Source: VRUE01 sp963814915 (GTDB lineage Bacteria; Actinomycetota; Thermoleophilia; Solirubrobacterales; 70-9). Taken from it: a stretch of DNA of 64,000 nucleotides. Positions 36,567-44,895 of the stretch are shown one piece after another (positions within the stretch are counted from its first letter, which is position 1; every line of letters starts with the position of its first letter). Both the position numbers and the translations under genes were made by a program. The notes under the pieces were generated by a model, which saw nothing but the letters and a program-made list of their open reading frames with translations, ran no database searches and was not told the DNA's origin. The stretch is from the NCBI GenBank assembly GCA_963814915.1, contig CAWFEI010000005.1:558001-622000 (forward strand), written 5' to 3'.

Positions 36567-37952
36567 TCACTCGTCGTCGCCCGGAGTCCAGAGCTCGCCG
36601 GCCTCTTTGCGCTCCTTCTCCGGCGTCCAGATCTGCTCGCGCGCCTCGGCCTGGTCGAGCGGGATCGGCTCCGCGGCCTCGACCACGAGGTCGATCGCCT
36701 TGCGGAAGCGGATGTCGTCGCGGATCATCGCGTCGCGGCCGTTCTCGCGCAGGCGCTCGAGCAGCTTCTCGGGCGTCGTCCGCTCGTGCTCGGCCGAGTG
36801 GGCGAGTGCCTCGACCATCTCCTCGTCGGAGACCTCGATCTGCTCGGCGTCGGCGATCGCCGCCAGCACCGCCTCGCGCCTCAGCTCGGCGGCTGCCTCC
36901 GGCAGTGACTCCTCGATCACCTGCTCACGGGTTTTGCCCTGCATCTGCAGGTATGACTCGGCGTCCATGCCGCGCTGGGCGAGCTGTCGTTCGACCCGCT
37001 CCCAGCGCTCGCTCGCGCGCGCGTTGACCAGCTCGTCGGGCAGCTCCAGCTTGGCCTCCGTCGCCGCCGCGTCGACGGCGGCGACGCGGAAGTCCTGCTC
37101 GGCCCGCTCGCCGACCGCCTCGGCGAGGCGCTTGCCGATGTCCTCGCGCAGCTCCTCGAGGGTGTCGAACTCCGAGGCCTCGGAGGCGAAATCGTCGTCG
37201 AGGTCAGGCAGGACTTTTTCCCGCACCTCTTTCACGTCGACGGTGAAGACCGCGTCTTCGCCTGCCAGCTCCTCGGCCTGGTAGTCGTCGGGGAAAGTGA
37301 CCTCGACCTTGCGCGAATCGCCGCCGCTGACGCCGGTCAGCTGCTCCTCGAAGCCCTCGATCAGCTGGCCGCCGCCCATCTCCAGCAGGTAGTCGTTCGC
37401 CTTGCCCCCCTCGAAGGCCTTGCCGTCGAGCAGGCCCTCGAAGTCGACCAGGAGCACATCGCCCTCGGCGGCGGCTCGCTCGACCGGCTCCAGCTTTGCG
37501 AAGCCTTCACGGATCCGCTCGATCTCGCGATCGACCATCTCAGCCGCCGGCTCGGGCTCGGCCCGGCCGACCTCCAGCCCTTTGTACTCGCCAAGCTCGG
37601 CCTGCGGGCGCACGCCGATCTCAAACTTGAAGGCAAGCGGCTCGCCCTCTGCCTCGGGAGTCGTGATGACCTCGACGCCGGGGTCGCCGACCGGGGCGAT
37701 CCGGGAGCCGAGCAGAGCGCGTTCGTACCACTCGGGCAGCGCCTCGCGGATCGCCTCCTCGAGCACCGCCGGGAAGCCGACCCGCTGGATGACCAGCGAA
37801 GGCGGCGCCTTGCCCTTACGGAAGCCGGGCATGCGCATGTCGCGAGCCAGGCCGCGGGCGGCGCTGTCGACCGCGCGCTTGACGTCCTCCGCCGGGACCT
37901 CGACCTCGACGCTGACACGCGAGCCGGGTAGCTCTGAGACCTTTGGCTTCAT
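36567..37952 (-). CDS. tig: Trigger factor
   Basis: 461 residues. Ribosome-binding N-terminal domain with GFRKGKAPPSLV (the GFRxGxxP signature near residue 44), a PPIase-like FKBP domain (EGDVLLVDFEGLLDGKAFEGG) and a long helical chaperone domain. It binds nascent chains at the exit tunnel. The tig-clpP-clpX order is the standard one. The 30-residue C-terminal tail is acidic (GELWTPGDDE). Confidence 0.95.
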   Translation of the reverse strand: MKPKVSELPGSRVSVEVEVPAEDVKRAVDSAARGLARDMRMPGFRKGKAPPSLVIQRVGFPAVLEEAIREALPEWYERALLGSRIAPVGDPGVEVITTPEAEGEPLAFKFEIGVRPQAELGEYKGLEVGRAEPEPAAEMVDREIERIREGFAKLEPVERAAAEGDVLLVDFEGLLDGKAFEGGKANDYLLEMGGGQLIEGFEEQLTGVSGGDSRKVEVTFPDDYQAEELAGEDAVFTVDVKEVREKVLPDLDDDFASEASEFDTLEELREDIGKRLAEAVGERAEQDFRVAAVDAAATEAKLELPDELVNARASERWERVERQLAQRGMDAESYLQMQGKTREQVIEESLPEAAAELRREAVLAAIADAEQIEVSDEEMVEALAHSAEHERTTPEKLLERLRENGRDAMIRDDIRFRKAIDLVVEAAEPIPLDQAEAREQIWTPEKERKEAGELWTPGDDE

Positions 37953-37965
37953 CGAGCGCGGGACC

Positions 37966-38076
37966 CTATCGAGCGCGGCGCAGCAACCCCCGCCGCACCG
38001 CCACGGCGAAGTCGATCGCGAAGGCCAGGCCGCGGCCGAGCGGCCCGGTCACCAGCCAGGCGCGCAGGTCATTCAT
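37966..38076 (-). CDS. 36-residue peptide coupled to ctaG
   Basis: Short reading frame, MNDLRAWLVTGPLGRGLAFA and on to RRGLLRRAR. It has a hydrophobic middle (about residues 7-28) and an Arg-rich C-terminus, as in single-span membrane peptides with the positive end inside. Its ATG overlaps the ctaG TGA within ATGAATGA, so translation could be coupled. It ends 13 bases before the tig start on the same strand. Coding status is inferred; no family recognised. Confidence 0.45.
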   Translation of the reverse strand: MNDLRAWLVTGPLGRGLAFAIDFAVAVRRGLLRRAR

Positions 38077-38968
38077 CGTGCGCGCTCCCGCTAAGCCGTT
38101 CCTCCAGCAGCGCCCCGTGGCCCGCGGCAACGGCCCGCTGGGCGCGGCGCTCGTCCAGCTCGACGCCGCGCTCGCGCGCCAGGTCGAGCAGATCCTGCTT
38201 TTCGATCCCTTCGCGGGCGACCTCGAAGAAGACCCAGGCGAGGACGCCGAGTGCGAGGAAGGTCCCCTCGATCATCATGATCACGCCGGCCGTGCTCTGG
38301 TCGGCGATCGCCGAGATCCCCCAGTAGCGCTCTCCCGGCGCGTAGATCGGGTAGAGCACCGCCCCGGACCACATCAGCACGTTGCCGAGGATCGCCCCGG
38401 TGAAGCGCACGGCGATCACGTAGCCGACCTTCCAACCGGCGCTGAACCAGCGCGGCTTGGGCAGCGGCCCGAAGATCGGCATCCACATCAGGCAGCCGAA
38501 GAAGAGGAACGTGGTGTGCTCGAGCGCATGGACCGGCGCCGTCCCGTAGGCGTCCTGGTAGATCGCCGGGACATGCCAGAAGAAGAGGTTGACCGCCCAG
38601 AGGGGGAAAGCGACCGCCGGGTGGGTGAGGATCTGCAGCCGGTTGAAGAGACGGATCGCGAGCAGCGGCTGCAGCAGCGATTTGGTCAGGCCCAGCACGA
38701 ACAGCAGCGCCGCGATGTCGCCGATCAGCAGGTGCTCGACCATATGGGCGATCACGAGCTCGTCGGAGATGTGGCCGATCGGGGTGAACAGGGCGGCCGA
38801 GACCGTCAGCAGGCCGGCGCCGAAGCAGAGCTGGCGCCAGAGCGGCACGCTGCGGCCGTCCCAGGAAAGGACCAACACCCGGTGCCAGTAGAGGATGCCC
38901 GCGATCGTTATCGGGAAGACCTCCAGCGGCACGAACGCACCGGCCACATGGGCGAGGGGAAGGCTCAC
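38069..38968 (-). CDS. CtaG-type cytochrome c oxidase assembly protein
   Basis: 299 residues with about seven hydrophobic spans, of the caa3-type CtaG family that helps insert copper into cytochrome oxidase. Conserved His-bearing segments are visible: SDELVIAHMVEHLLIGDIAALL, FFWHVPAIYQDA, HALEHTTFLFFGCLMWMPI. The GTG start at 38968 gives a typical N-terminus (VSLPLAHVAGA). Its start lies only 20 bases from the divergent glycosidase start. A 36-residue peptide overlaps its end. Confidence 0.85.
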   Translation of the reverse strand: MSLPLAHVAGAFVPLEVFPITIAGILYWHRVLVLSWDGRSVPLWRQLCFGAGLLTVSAALFTPIGHISDELVIAHMVEHLLIGDIAALLFVLGLTKSLLQPLLAIRLFNRLQILTHPAVAFPLWAVNLFFWHVPAIYQDAYGTAPVHALEHTTFLFFGCLMWMPIFGPLPKPRWFSAGWKVGYVIAVRFTGAILGNVLMWSGAVLYPIYAPGERYWGISAIADQSTAGVIMMIEGTFLALGVLAWVFFEVAREGIEKQDLLDLARERGVELDERRAQRAVAAGHGALLEERLSGSAHDE

Positions 38969-38988
38969 AGTGGTAGCTTGGCACCTCC

Positions 38989-40881
38989 GTGAGCGCCGGT
39001 CCGAACCGATTCCCCCCGATCGGCAGCTACGGCTTCCTCTCCGACTGCCACACCAGCGCCCTGGTCTCCTTCGACGGCGCGGTCGAGTGGCTCTGCTTGC
39101 CCCGCTTCGATTCGCCCGGCGCATTCGCCGCGCTGCTCGATCGCGGCGCCGGGCATTTCCGCCTCGCTCCCCGCGGGGTCGTCGTGCCGATCAGCCGCCG
39201 CTACGAGCCGGGCACGCTGGTGATCGAGACGACCTGGGTGACCGACACCGGCTGGGTCGTCGTCCACGACGCGCTGACGATCGGCGAGTGGGCCCCGCAG
39301 GGAGGCCGGGGCGGGCGGCCCGATTCCGCGCACGAGTCGGATCGCTCGCTGCTGCGCACGATGACCTGCATCGACGGTGAAGTCGAGATGGAGATGGAGT
39401 GCCTGCCGCGTTTCGCCTACGGGGCCACGGCGTCCGAGTGGAGCGGCGGCGACCTCGGCGAGGCGACCGCGAGCAGCCCCGACGGGGACGAGCTGCGCCT
39501 GCACACAGACATGGAGCTCGAGCTCGAAGGTGGCCTCGCCCGCGGCCGGATGCGCCTGCGCGAAGACGAAACCGGCTTCTGTGCGATCTCCTGGGGCGAG
39601 AGCAGCGTCGGCGGGCCGCGCAGCGCCCCCGAGGCGATGGAGCGGCTCGACTCGACCGAAGAGTTCTGGCGCGCCTGGCTGCGCGACGGCACTTTCCCCG
39701 ACCACCCATGGCGCATCCACCTCCAGCGCTCGGCGCTGGTGCTCAAGGGGCTGACCTACGCGCCGACCGGGGCGATCGTCGCCGCCCCGACGACCTCTCT
39801 GCCGGAGACGCCGGGCGGCGAGCGCAACTGGGACTACCGCTACAGCTGGATCCGCGACTCCACCTTCAGCCTCTGGGCATTGCACACCCTGGGCTTCGAC
39901 CAGGAGGCGCGCGACTTCATGCGCTTCATTCTCAACGTCTGCCGCGAAGACCCGCGCCTGCAGATCATGTACGGCATCGGCGGCGAGAGGGAGCTGACCG
40001 AGAGCACCCTCGACCACCTCGACGGCTATGGCGGCGCCCGCCCGGTGCGAATCGGCAACGGCGCCTACGACCAGAGCCAGAACGACGTCTGGGGGGCGCT
40101 GCTCGACTCGATCTATCTGCACGAGAAAGCCCTGCGCGGATCGGGCACGCCGACCGACCGCAAACTGATCCGCGAACAGGTCGAAGCGGCGATCGAGGCC
40201 TGGCCACGACCCGACCAGGGCATCTGGGAGTCGCGCGGCGAGCCGCGGCACTACGTCTCCTCGAAGCTGATGATCTGGGTGGCGGTCGACCGCGGCGCGC
40301 GCCTCGCCCGCACGATCGGCTTCGAGGAGGTCGCCGAGGAGTGGGAGCGGACCGCGGAGCGAATCCGCGAGGAGGTCCTCGAGCGCGGCGTCCGCGACGG
40401 CGTCTTCCGCCAGCACTACGAGACCGACGCGCTCGATGCCTCGACGCTGCTGATCCCGCTGCTCCGCTTCCTGCCGGCCGACGACCCGCGCGTGCGGGCG
40501 ACCGTCGACGCGATCGCCGAGCAGCTGACCGAGCACGGCCTCGTCCTCCGCTACAAGGTCGAAGAGACCGACGACGGGCTGAGCGGCGAGGAGGGCACCT
40601 TCCTGATCTGCTCCTTCTGGCTCGTCTCGGCGCTCTCGGAGATCGGCGAGGCGGGGCGGGCGCGCGAGCTCTGCGAGCGGTTGCTGGAGTCGTCCGGCTG
40701 GCTCGACCTCTACGCCGAGGAGCTGGACGCGCATAGCTCCCGCCACCTCGGCAACTTCCCCCAGGCCTTCACCCACCTGGCGCTGATCAATGCCGTCTCG
40801 CACGTGATCGCGGACGAGCAGCGCGCCGACGGTGGGCCGACAGCGGTCTTCAGTGAGATGGGCGGCGTTCGCGAGGGCTGA
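38989..40881 (+). CDS. Glycoside hydrolase family 15 (trehalase/glucoamylase-like)
   Basis: 630 residues from GTG 38989. An N-terminal beta-sandwich (PIGSYGFLSDCHTSALVSFDG) precedes the (alpha/alpha)6 barrel. Catalytic-region motifs are NWDYRYSWIRDSTFSLWAL, GIWESRGEPRHYVSSKLMIW (probable general acid Glu) and GNFPQAFTHLALINA. In actinobacteria such cytosolic GH15 enzymes act on trehalose or maltose; which one cannot be told. No signal peptide. Divergent from ctaG. Confidence 0.88.
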   Translation: MSAGPNRFPPIGSYGFLSDCHTSALVSFDGAVEWLCLPRFDSPGAFAALLDRGAGHFRLAPRGVVVPISRRYEPGTLVIETTWVTDTGWVVVHDALTIGEWAPQGGRGGRPDSAHESDRSLLRTMTCIDGEVEMEMECLPRFAYGATASEWSGGDLGEATASSPDGDELRLHTDMELELEGGLARGRMRLREDETGFCAISWGESSVGGPRSAPEAMERLDSTEEFWRAWLRDGTFPDHPWRIHLQRSALVLKGLTYAPTGAIVAAPTTSLPETPGGERNWDYRYSWIRDSTFSLWALHTLGFDQEARDFMRFILNVCREDPRLQIMYGIGGERELTESTLDHLDGYGGARPVRIGNGAYDQSQNDVWGALLDSIYLHEKALRGSGTPTDRKLIREQVEAAIEAWPRPDQGIWESRGEPRHYVSSKLMIWVAVDRGARLARTIGFEEVAEEWERTAERIREEVLERGVRDGVFRQHYETDALDASTLLIPLLRFLPADDPRVRATVDAIAEQLTEHGLVLRYKVEETDDGLSGEEGTFLICSFWLVSALSEIGEAGRARELCERLLESSGWLDLYAEELDAHSSRHLGNFPQAFTHLALINAVSHVIADEQRADGGPTAVFSEMGGVREG

Positions 40882-40975
40882 GCAGCGCGATCCTCCGCCC
40901 GGACGAAGTCGGCCCGCGCGACCTGATTGACTCATCCCCCTGAACACCTTCACCGACCAGCGCGGCCCAGTCGCC

Positions 40976-41821
40976 GTGGTCACCGACAGCACCACGTACC
41001 TGCCCCCCGACCTGATCGAGCGTTGGGGCATCGAGCAGGTGAGCCTCTATGTCGGCTGGGGCGACGAGCGCCTGCCCGAGCGCGACTACGACCTCGAGGC
41101 CTTCTACGCGCGCCTGCGCGACTCCGCCGACCTGCCCTCGACCTCGCAGCCCTCGGTAGGCGACTTCCTCGCCTGCTTCGAGCCGCTCGCCGGCGCCGGG
41201 CGCGACGTCGTTTCGGTCCATATCGCCAGCGGCCTCTCTGGGACCTGTGAGAGCGCCCGGGAGGCGGCCAAGGTCGTCGCCGAGAACCGGCTGCCGGGCC
41301 GGGTCGAGGTGGTCGACGGCCAGACCGGCGCCGGTGGGCTCGGCTGCCTTGCCCTGGCCGCGGCGCGGGCGGCCGAGAACGGCGATGGGCTGGAGGCCGT
41401 GGTGGCCGCGATCGACCAAGCCCGGCGAGGGTTGGAGATGTGGTTCTGCCTCGACACGCTCGAGTACCTGCGCCGCGGCGGGCGCATCGGGGCCGCGCAG
41501 GCCCTCGTCGGCTCGGCGCTCAAGATCAAGCCGATCCTGACCTTCGGCACCGAGATCTCCCCCGTCGGCCGCGTCCGGACGCGACGCCGCGCACGCGAGC
41601 AGATGATCGCCTACCTGCACGAGCTCCACGAGCGCGGCGCCGACGAGTGGATCGTCCAGCACGCCCAATCCCCCGAGGACGCCGCCAGCCTGGTCGAGGA
41701 GGGCACCCGGGTCTTCGGCAAGCCCCCCTTGTTCTGCACGCAGGTGGGCCCGGTCCTCGGCGCCCACCTGGGCTCGGGCATGCTCGTCGGCGGCGTCGGC
41801 TGCGACCCGGGCGACGGCTGA
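40976..41821 (+). CDS. DegV-family fatty-acid-binding protein
   Basis: 281 residues from GTG 40976. DegV proteins bind fatty acids and act as FakB subunits of fatty acid kinase. Seen: VVTDSTTYLPPDLIERWGI, TSQPSVGDFLACFEPL, VSVHIASGLSGTCESAREAA, the block LDTLEYLRRGGRIGAAQALVG and a C-terminal VGPVLGAHLGSGML. The family's first strand (VAVVTDST) begins a few codons earlier, where the only start-like codon is CTG at 40940; the exact start is uncertain. No fakA is in the window. Confidence 0.9.
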   Translation: MVTDSTTYLPPDLIERWGIEQVSLYVGWGDERLPERDYDLEAFYARLRDSADLPSTSQPSVGDFLACFEPLAGAGRDVVSVHIASGLSGTCESAREAAKVVAENRLPGRVEVVDGQTGAGGLGCLALAAARAAENGDGLEAVVAAIDQARRGLEMWFCLDTLEYLRRGGRIGAAQALVGSALKIKPILTFGTEISPVGRVRTRRRAREQMIAYLHELHERGADEWIVQHAQSPEDAASLVEEGTRVFGKPPLFCTQVGPVLGAHLGSGMLVGGVGCDPGDG

Positions 41822-41822
41822 G

Positions 41823-43421
41823 CTATCGCGACTTCAAGCGGGTCTTTTCGACCCGCGCCAGCTTGCGTTTGAGGCGCTTGAGTTCCGCCTCCTGCCGGGG
41901 CGTGCGTTTGTGGCCGCGGAAGGCGATGTTGTGTTTCTCCAGCGGGTCGTGCTTGAGGTCGTACATCTCCCACTGCGGTGATTTCTTGCCTTCCGGGTCG
42001 TAGTACTTGGCCAGCTTCCAGCGGCCTTCGCGGATGCTGACGATGTGGTTCGGCGCTTTCGGGTACGGACCGGTCTTTTGGCCGGACTGGGTGTCGTCAT
42101 AGGTGAAGACGACGTAGTCCTGCACGCCGCGCCTGGCGTTCGGGTGCGTGACCAGCTTCGAGTAATCGACCCCCTGCCATTCGGCGCGGGCGCTCTGCGG
42201 CGCCGCCGCGAGGCTGGCCAGGGTCGGCAGGAAGTCGACGTGGGAGACGAGCGCGTTGGTCGTCACCGGCTTGGGGAAGAGCTTCGGGTTGGAGTAGACG
42301 AGCGGCACCCGCGTCGCCTCCTCGTAGAAGTTGAAGTTCTTCTGCCGCAGGCCGCCGTGGGCGAGGCCCATCTCGCCGTGGTCGGCGGTGCGCACGATCA
42401 GGGTGTTGTCGAACAGCCCCGTCTCTTCGAGCTTGTCGAGCACGTTGACCAGGTAGCTGTCCGAGGAGCGCATCAGGTTGCCGTAGAAGTTGAGGTAGTT
42501 GCGCCGCTGTTCGCGGTTTTCGGGCTTGCCGGTCAGATTGAAGATGCGGCGGAACTGGCGTTGCACCGAGGGCTTGGTCGAGAGGTCTTCGTTCCAGGTC
42601 TTCGGCTCGTGGATGTTGCCGGTCAGCCAGGTGTCGTCGTAGCCGGCTTCTTCGAAGGTCTTGCTCGGGTAGAAGAGGACATCGTGCGGGTTGACCAGTG
42701 AGATGACGAGGAAGAACGGCTGTTCCAGGGCGGCGTTGGTGCTGAGGTACTGCAGCACGCCTTCGTCGGCGCCTTCACCGGTCGAGTCGATGAAGCGGCC
42801 GTCGTTGTCGGGGTTGCCGCCACCCGCCTCGGGGACCGTCTGGTTGGCGCCCGCGTCGGGCGGGTTCCAGCGGTCGAAGCCGTACTTTTCGAGGTCGGCC
42901 GGAACGGCATGTTCGGGTTCGGCCGGTTTCGAGCAGTGCCACTTGCCCTTGTAGATCACGTTGTAGCCGGCCGCCTTCATCACCGTGGCGAGGTTGGGGA
43001 TGTCGGTTGGCAGGTCGACCTGCGGGTTCTTCGGCGGTTCCATGTCTTCCTCGAGCGTGTACTTGACCCCGTGTTGGGCGGGGAAGTAGCCGCTCATCAG
43101 GGTCGAGCGCGCCGGCGAGCACATGCAGGCGTTGGTGAAGGCCCGTTCGAAGCTCAACCCGTTGCGCCGCAGCCGCCTCATCCCCGGCAGGTTCTGGCGC
43201 AGCCAGTTCCGCGGGAAGTGCTGGATCGACCGTTCCTGGTCGGTCAGGAAGAGGACGATGTTCATCCCGGCGACATCGCGGCGCCTGCCCCTCGCCCCGA
43301 GCGCGCTCTCGACCCCCACCCCCTGGGCCAGCAGCGCCGCGGCGGCGGCGCTCGCCCCGGTGCCGAGCAACTGCTTGCGGGTCAGCCCGGCTTCGTAGGC
43401 GCGTTTCTCCTCTGCGGTCAT
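41823..43421 (-). CDS. Exported-type Cys sulfatase
   Basis: 532 residues. The formylglycine site is C101-S-P-A-R105 (ACMCSPARSTLMSGYFP), so it needs conversion of Cys to formylglycine. Metal and substrate segments are MNIVLFLTDQE, KGKWHCSKP, NPHDVLFYP and VRTADHGEMGLAHGGLRQK. The N-terminus TRKQLLGTGASAAAAALLA looks like a twin-arginine signal with RK in place of RR. ATG 43421 has GGAGGAG 4 bases ahead and overlaps the upstream propeller stop (ATGA). Substrate unknown. Confidence 0.9.
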   Translation of the reverse strand: MTAEEKRAYEAGLTRKQLLGTGASAAAAALLAQGVGVESALGARGRRRDVAGMNIVLFLTDQERSIQHFPRNWLRQNLPGMRRLRRNGLSFERAFTNACMCSPARSTLMSGYFPAQHGVKYTLEEDMEPPKNPQVDLPTDIPNLATVMKAAGYNVIYKGKWHCSKPAEPEHAVPADLEKYGFDRWNPPDAGANQTVPEAGGGNPDNDGRFIDSTGEGADEGVLQYLSTNAALEQPFFLVISLVNPHDVLFYPSKTFEEAGYDDTWLTGNIHEPKTWNEDLSTKPSVQRQFRRIFNLTGKPENREQRRNYLNFYGNLMRSSDSYLVNVLDKLEETGLFDNTLIVRTADHGEMGLAHGGLRQKNFNFYEEATRVPLVYSNPKLFPKPVTTNALVSHVDFLPTLASLAAAPQSARAEWQGVDYSKLVTHPNARRGVQDYVVFTYDDTQSGQKTGPYPKAPNHIVSIREGRWKLAKYYDPEGKKSPQWEMYDLKHDPLEKHNIAFRGHKRTPRQEAELKRLKRKLARVEKTRLKSR

Positions 43422-44860
43422 CGGCTCCTCCGGAAGATGTTGACGGCATTGCTGCCGAATGAGGTCGAGTAGAGATAGCGGCCGTCGGGGCTGAGCGCAA
43501 TCGAGCTGACCCCGCGCAGGGCGCGGCCGCGGCTGCAGCCGGCCACCGAGCGCAGTGCCAGGCAGCCGGGACGACCCGGCTTCTGGGCGACCACGCCGGA
43601 CTTCCGGGCGCGATCGAGGACATCGATCGCGCCGGTCGCGAATGCGGCCAGGTAAACGTTGCGCCCGTCGGGCGAGACAGCCAGCCCCTCGGGCGAGCTG
43701 AGCGCGCGGCCGAACGAGCAGCCGACCGCGCGCAGCCAGACCAGACAGGCCGACGTCCCTGCCAGCTGGGCGATGTTCGTCGCCGAGCCCACCCGGGCGA
43801 AGGCGGTGACGCTGTTGCTGAACAGCGAGGTCACGTAGACGCTTCCCCTGCCGGGGGCGACGGCGACCGCGTTGGCGCCGCTCAGCTGCACGCCGCTGGC
43901 GCAGCCGGATAGGGCGGCGTCGGCGATGCAGCCACTGCCGCCGGTCGCCTGGGCGAGGGCGCCGGTCGAGCGATCGCGGACGAGCACCGCGACCGAGTTG
44001 GAGAGGGCCCCGGCGACGTAGACAGCGCTGCCGTCGGCGGATATCGCCATACCCTCCGGCGCGCCGAGGGCTATCCCCGGGGCGCAGCCGCCGGTCGCTT
44101 CGGCGATGCAGCCGGCTTCGCCTTCGGGCTGGGCCAGGGCGCCGCTCTTGGGCTCGCGGTCGAAGACGGCGACCGCGTTGCCGAAGAAGGAACCGGCATA
44201 GACGTTCTGGCCGTCCGGGCTGACGACGACCACGTCGGGGGCGACCAGCGCCCGCCCGCGGGCGCAAACCGGCACCGGCAGCCCGGAAACGCAGCCGGCC
44301 GCAGTAGGCAACTGGGTCAGCGCGCCGGTCGAGCGGTCGCGGCGGAAGATCGCGAGCGAGTTGCTGCCCCGGGCGGTCGCGTAGACGTTGCGCCCGTCTG
44401 GGCTGACCGCGACCGAGTTGGGGGCGTCGATCCCGGCCGCGCGGGCGCAGCCGCCGGCGCCTTTGGCGGCGACGCACCCCGCCTTACCCCTCGCTTGCGA
44501 GAGCGCCCCGGTGCGCGGGTTGCGGCGGAAGATCGCGATCGCGTCGCTGCGCAAAGAGGCGACGTAGGCGTTCCTACCGTTCGGGCTGAGCGCGATCGCG
44601 CGCGAGCCCATGAACGGTCCCGGCCCCTTCAGGGCGCGAGCGGTGCCGCAGCCGCGCACGCGGGCCGAACGGTCGGTGAGGCAGCCACGCGCGCCGTGCA
44701 GCTGGGTCAGCGTTCCGTGACTGGGCCGCTTCGCCCGGTGATCGGGCTGGCGGTGCTTTGCCGGCGCCGCGGCTCCGGTCGCCGGGGCGAGCGCGGCGAG
44801 GGCCGCCATCCCGGCCAGCGTCCGCAATGCGAGCCGGTGACTTCGAGCGAGCGGACGCAT
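43418..44860 (-). CDS. Secreted seven-bladed propeller with one Cys pair per blade
   Basis: 480 residues: signal peptide (LRTLAGMAALAALAPATGAAAPA) then seven repeats of about 55 residues. Each repeat has a GxLxQ strand, a loop with two cysteines 8-11 apart (for example GCIAEATGGCAPG), and a strand like VAVSPDGRNVYVAS. Repeats near the end read ALSPDGRYLYSTS, AVSPDGRNVYLAA and AVAPGRGSVYVTS. The fold is a lactonase/YVTN-like propeller. Function unknown; probably binds or scaffolds outside the cell. Couples to the sulfatase downstream and follows the FGE-like gene by 35 bases. Confidence 0.85.
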   Translation of the reverse strand: MRPLARSHRLALRTLAGMAALAALAPATGAAAPAKHRQPDHRAKRPSHGTLTQLHGARGCLTDRSARVRGCGTARALKGPGPFMGSRAIALSPNGRNAYVASLRSDAIAIFRRNPRTGALSQARGKAGCVAAKGAGGCARAAGIDAPNSVAVSPDGRNVYATARGSNSLAIFRRDRSTGALTQLPTAAGCVSGLPVPVCARGRALVAPDVVVVSPDGQNVYAGSFFGNAVAVFDREPKSGALAQPEGEAGCIAEATGGCAPGIALGAPEGMAISADGSAVYVAGALSNSVAVLVRDRSTGALAQATGGSGCIADAALSGCASGVQLSGANAVAVAPGRGSVYVTSLFSNSVTAFARVGSATNIAQLAGTSACLVWLRAVGCSFGRALSSPEGLAVSPDGRNVYLAAFATGAIDVLDRARKSGVVAQKPGRPGCLALRSVAGCSRGRALRGVSSIALSPDGRYLYSTSFGSNAVNIFRRSR

Positions 44861-44895
44861 CGACGGTCAGCGTAGTCCGACTCGCGGACGATTGC

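Noticed and set aside
38965..41031. 688-codon minus-strand open frame
   Set aside because: Antisense to the GH15 gene; composition is that of a shadow frame.
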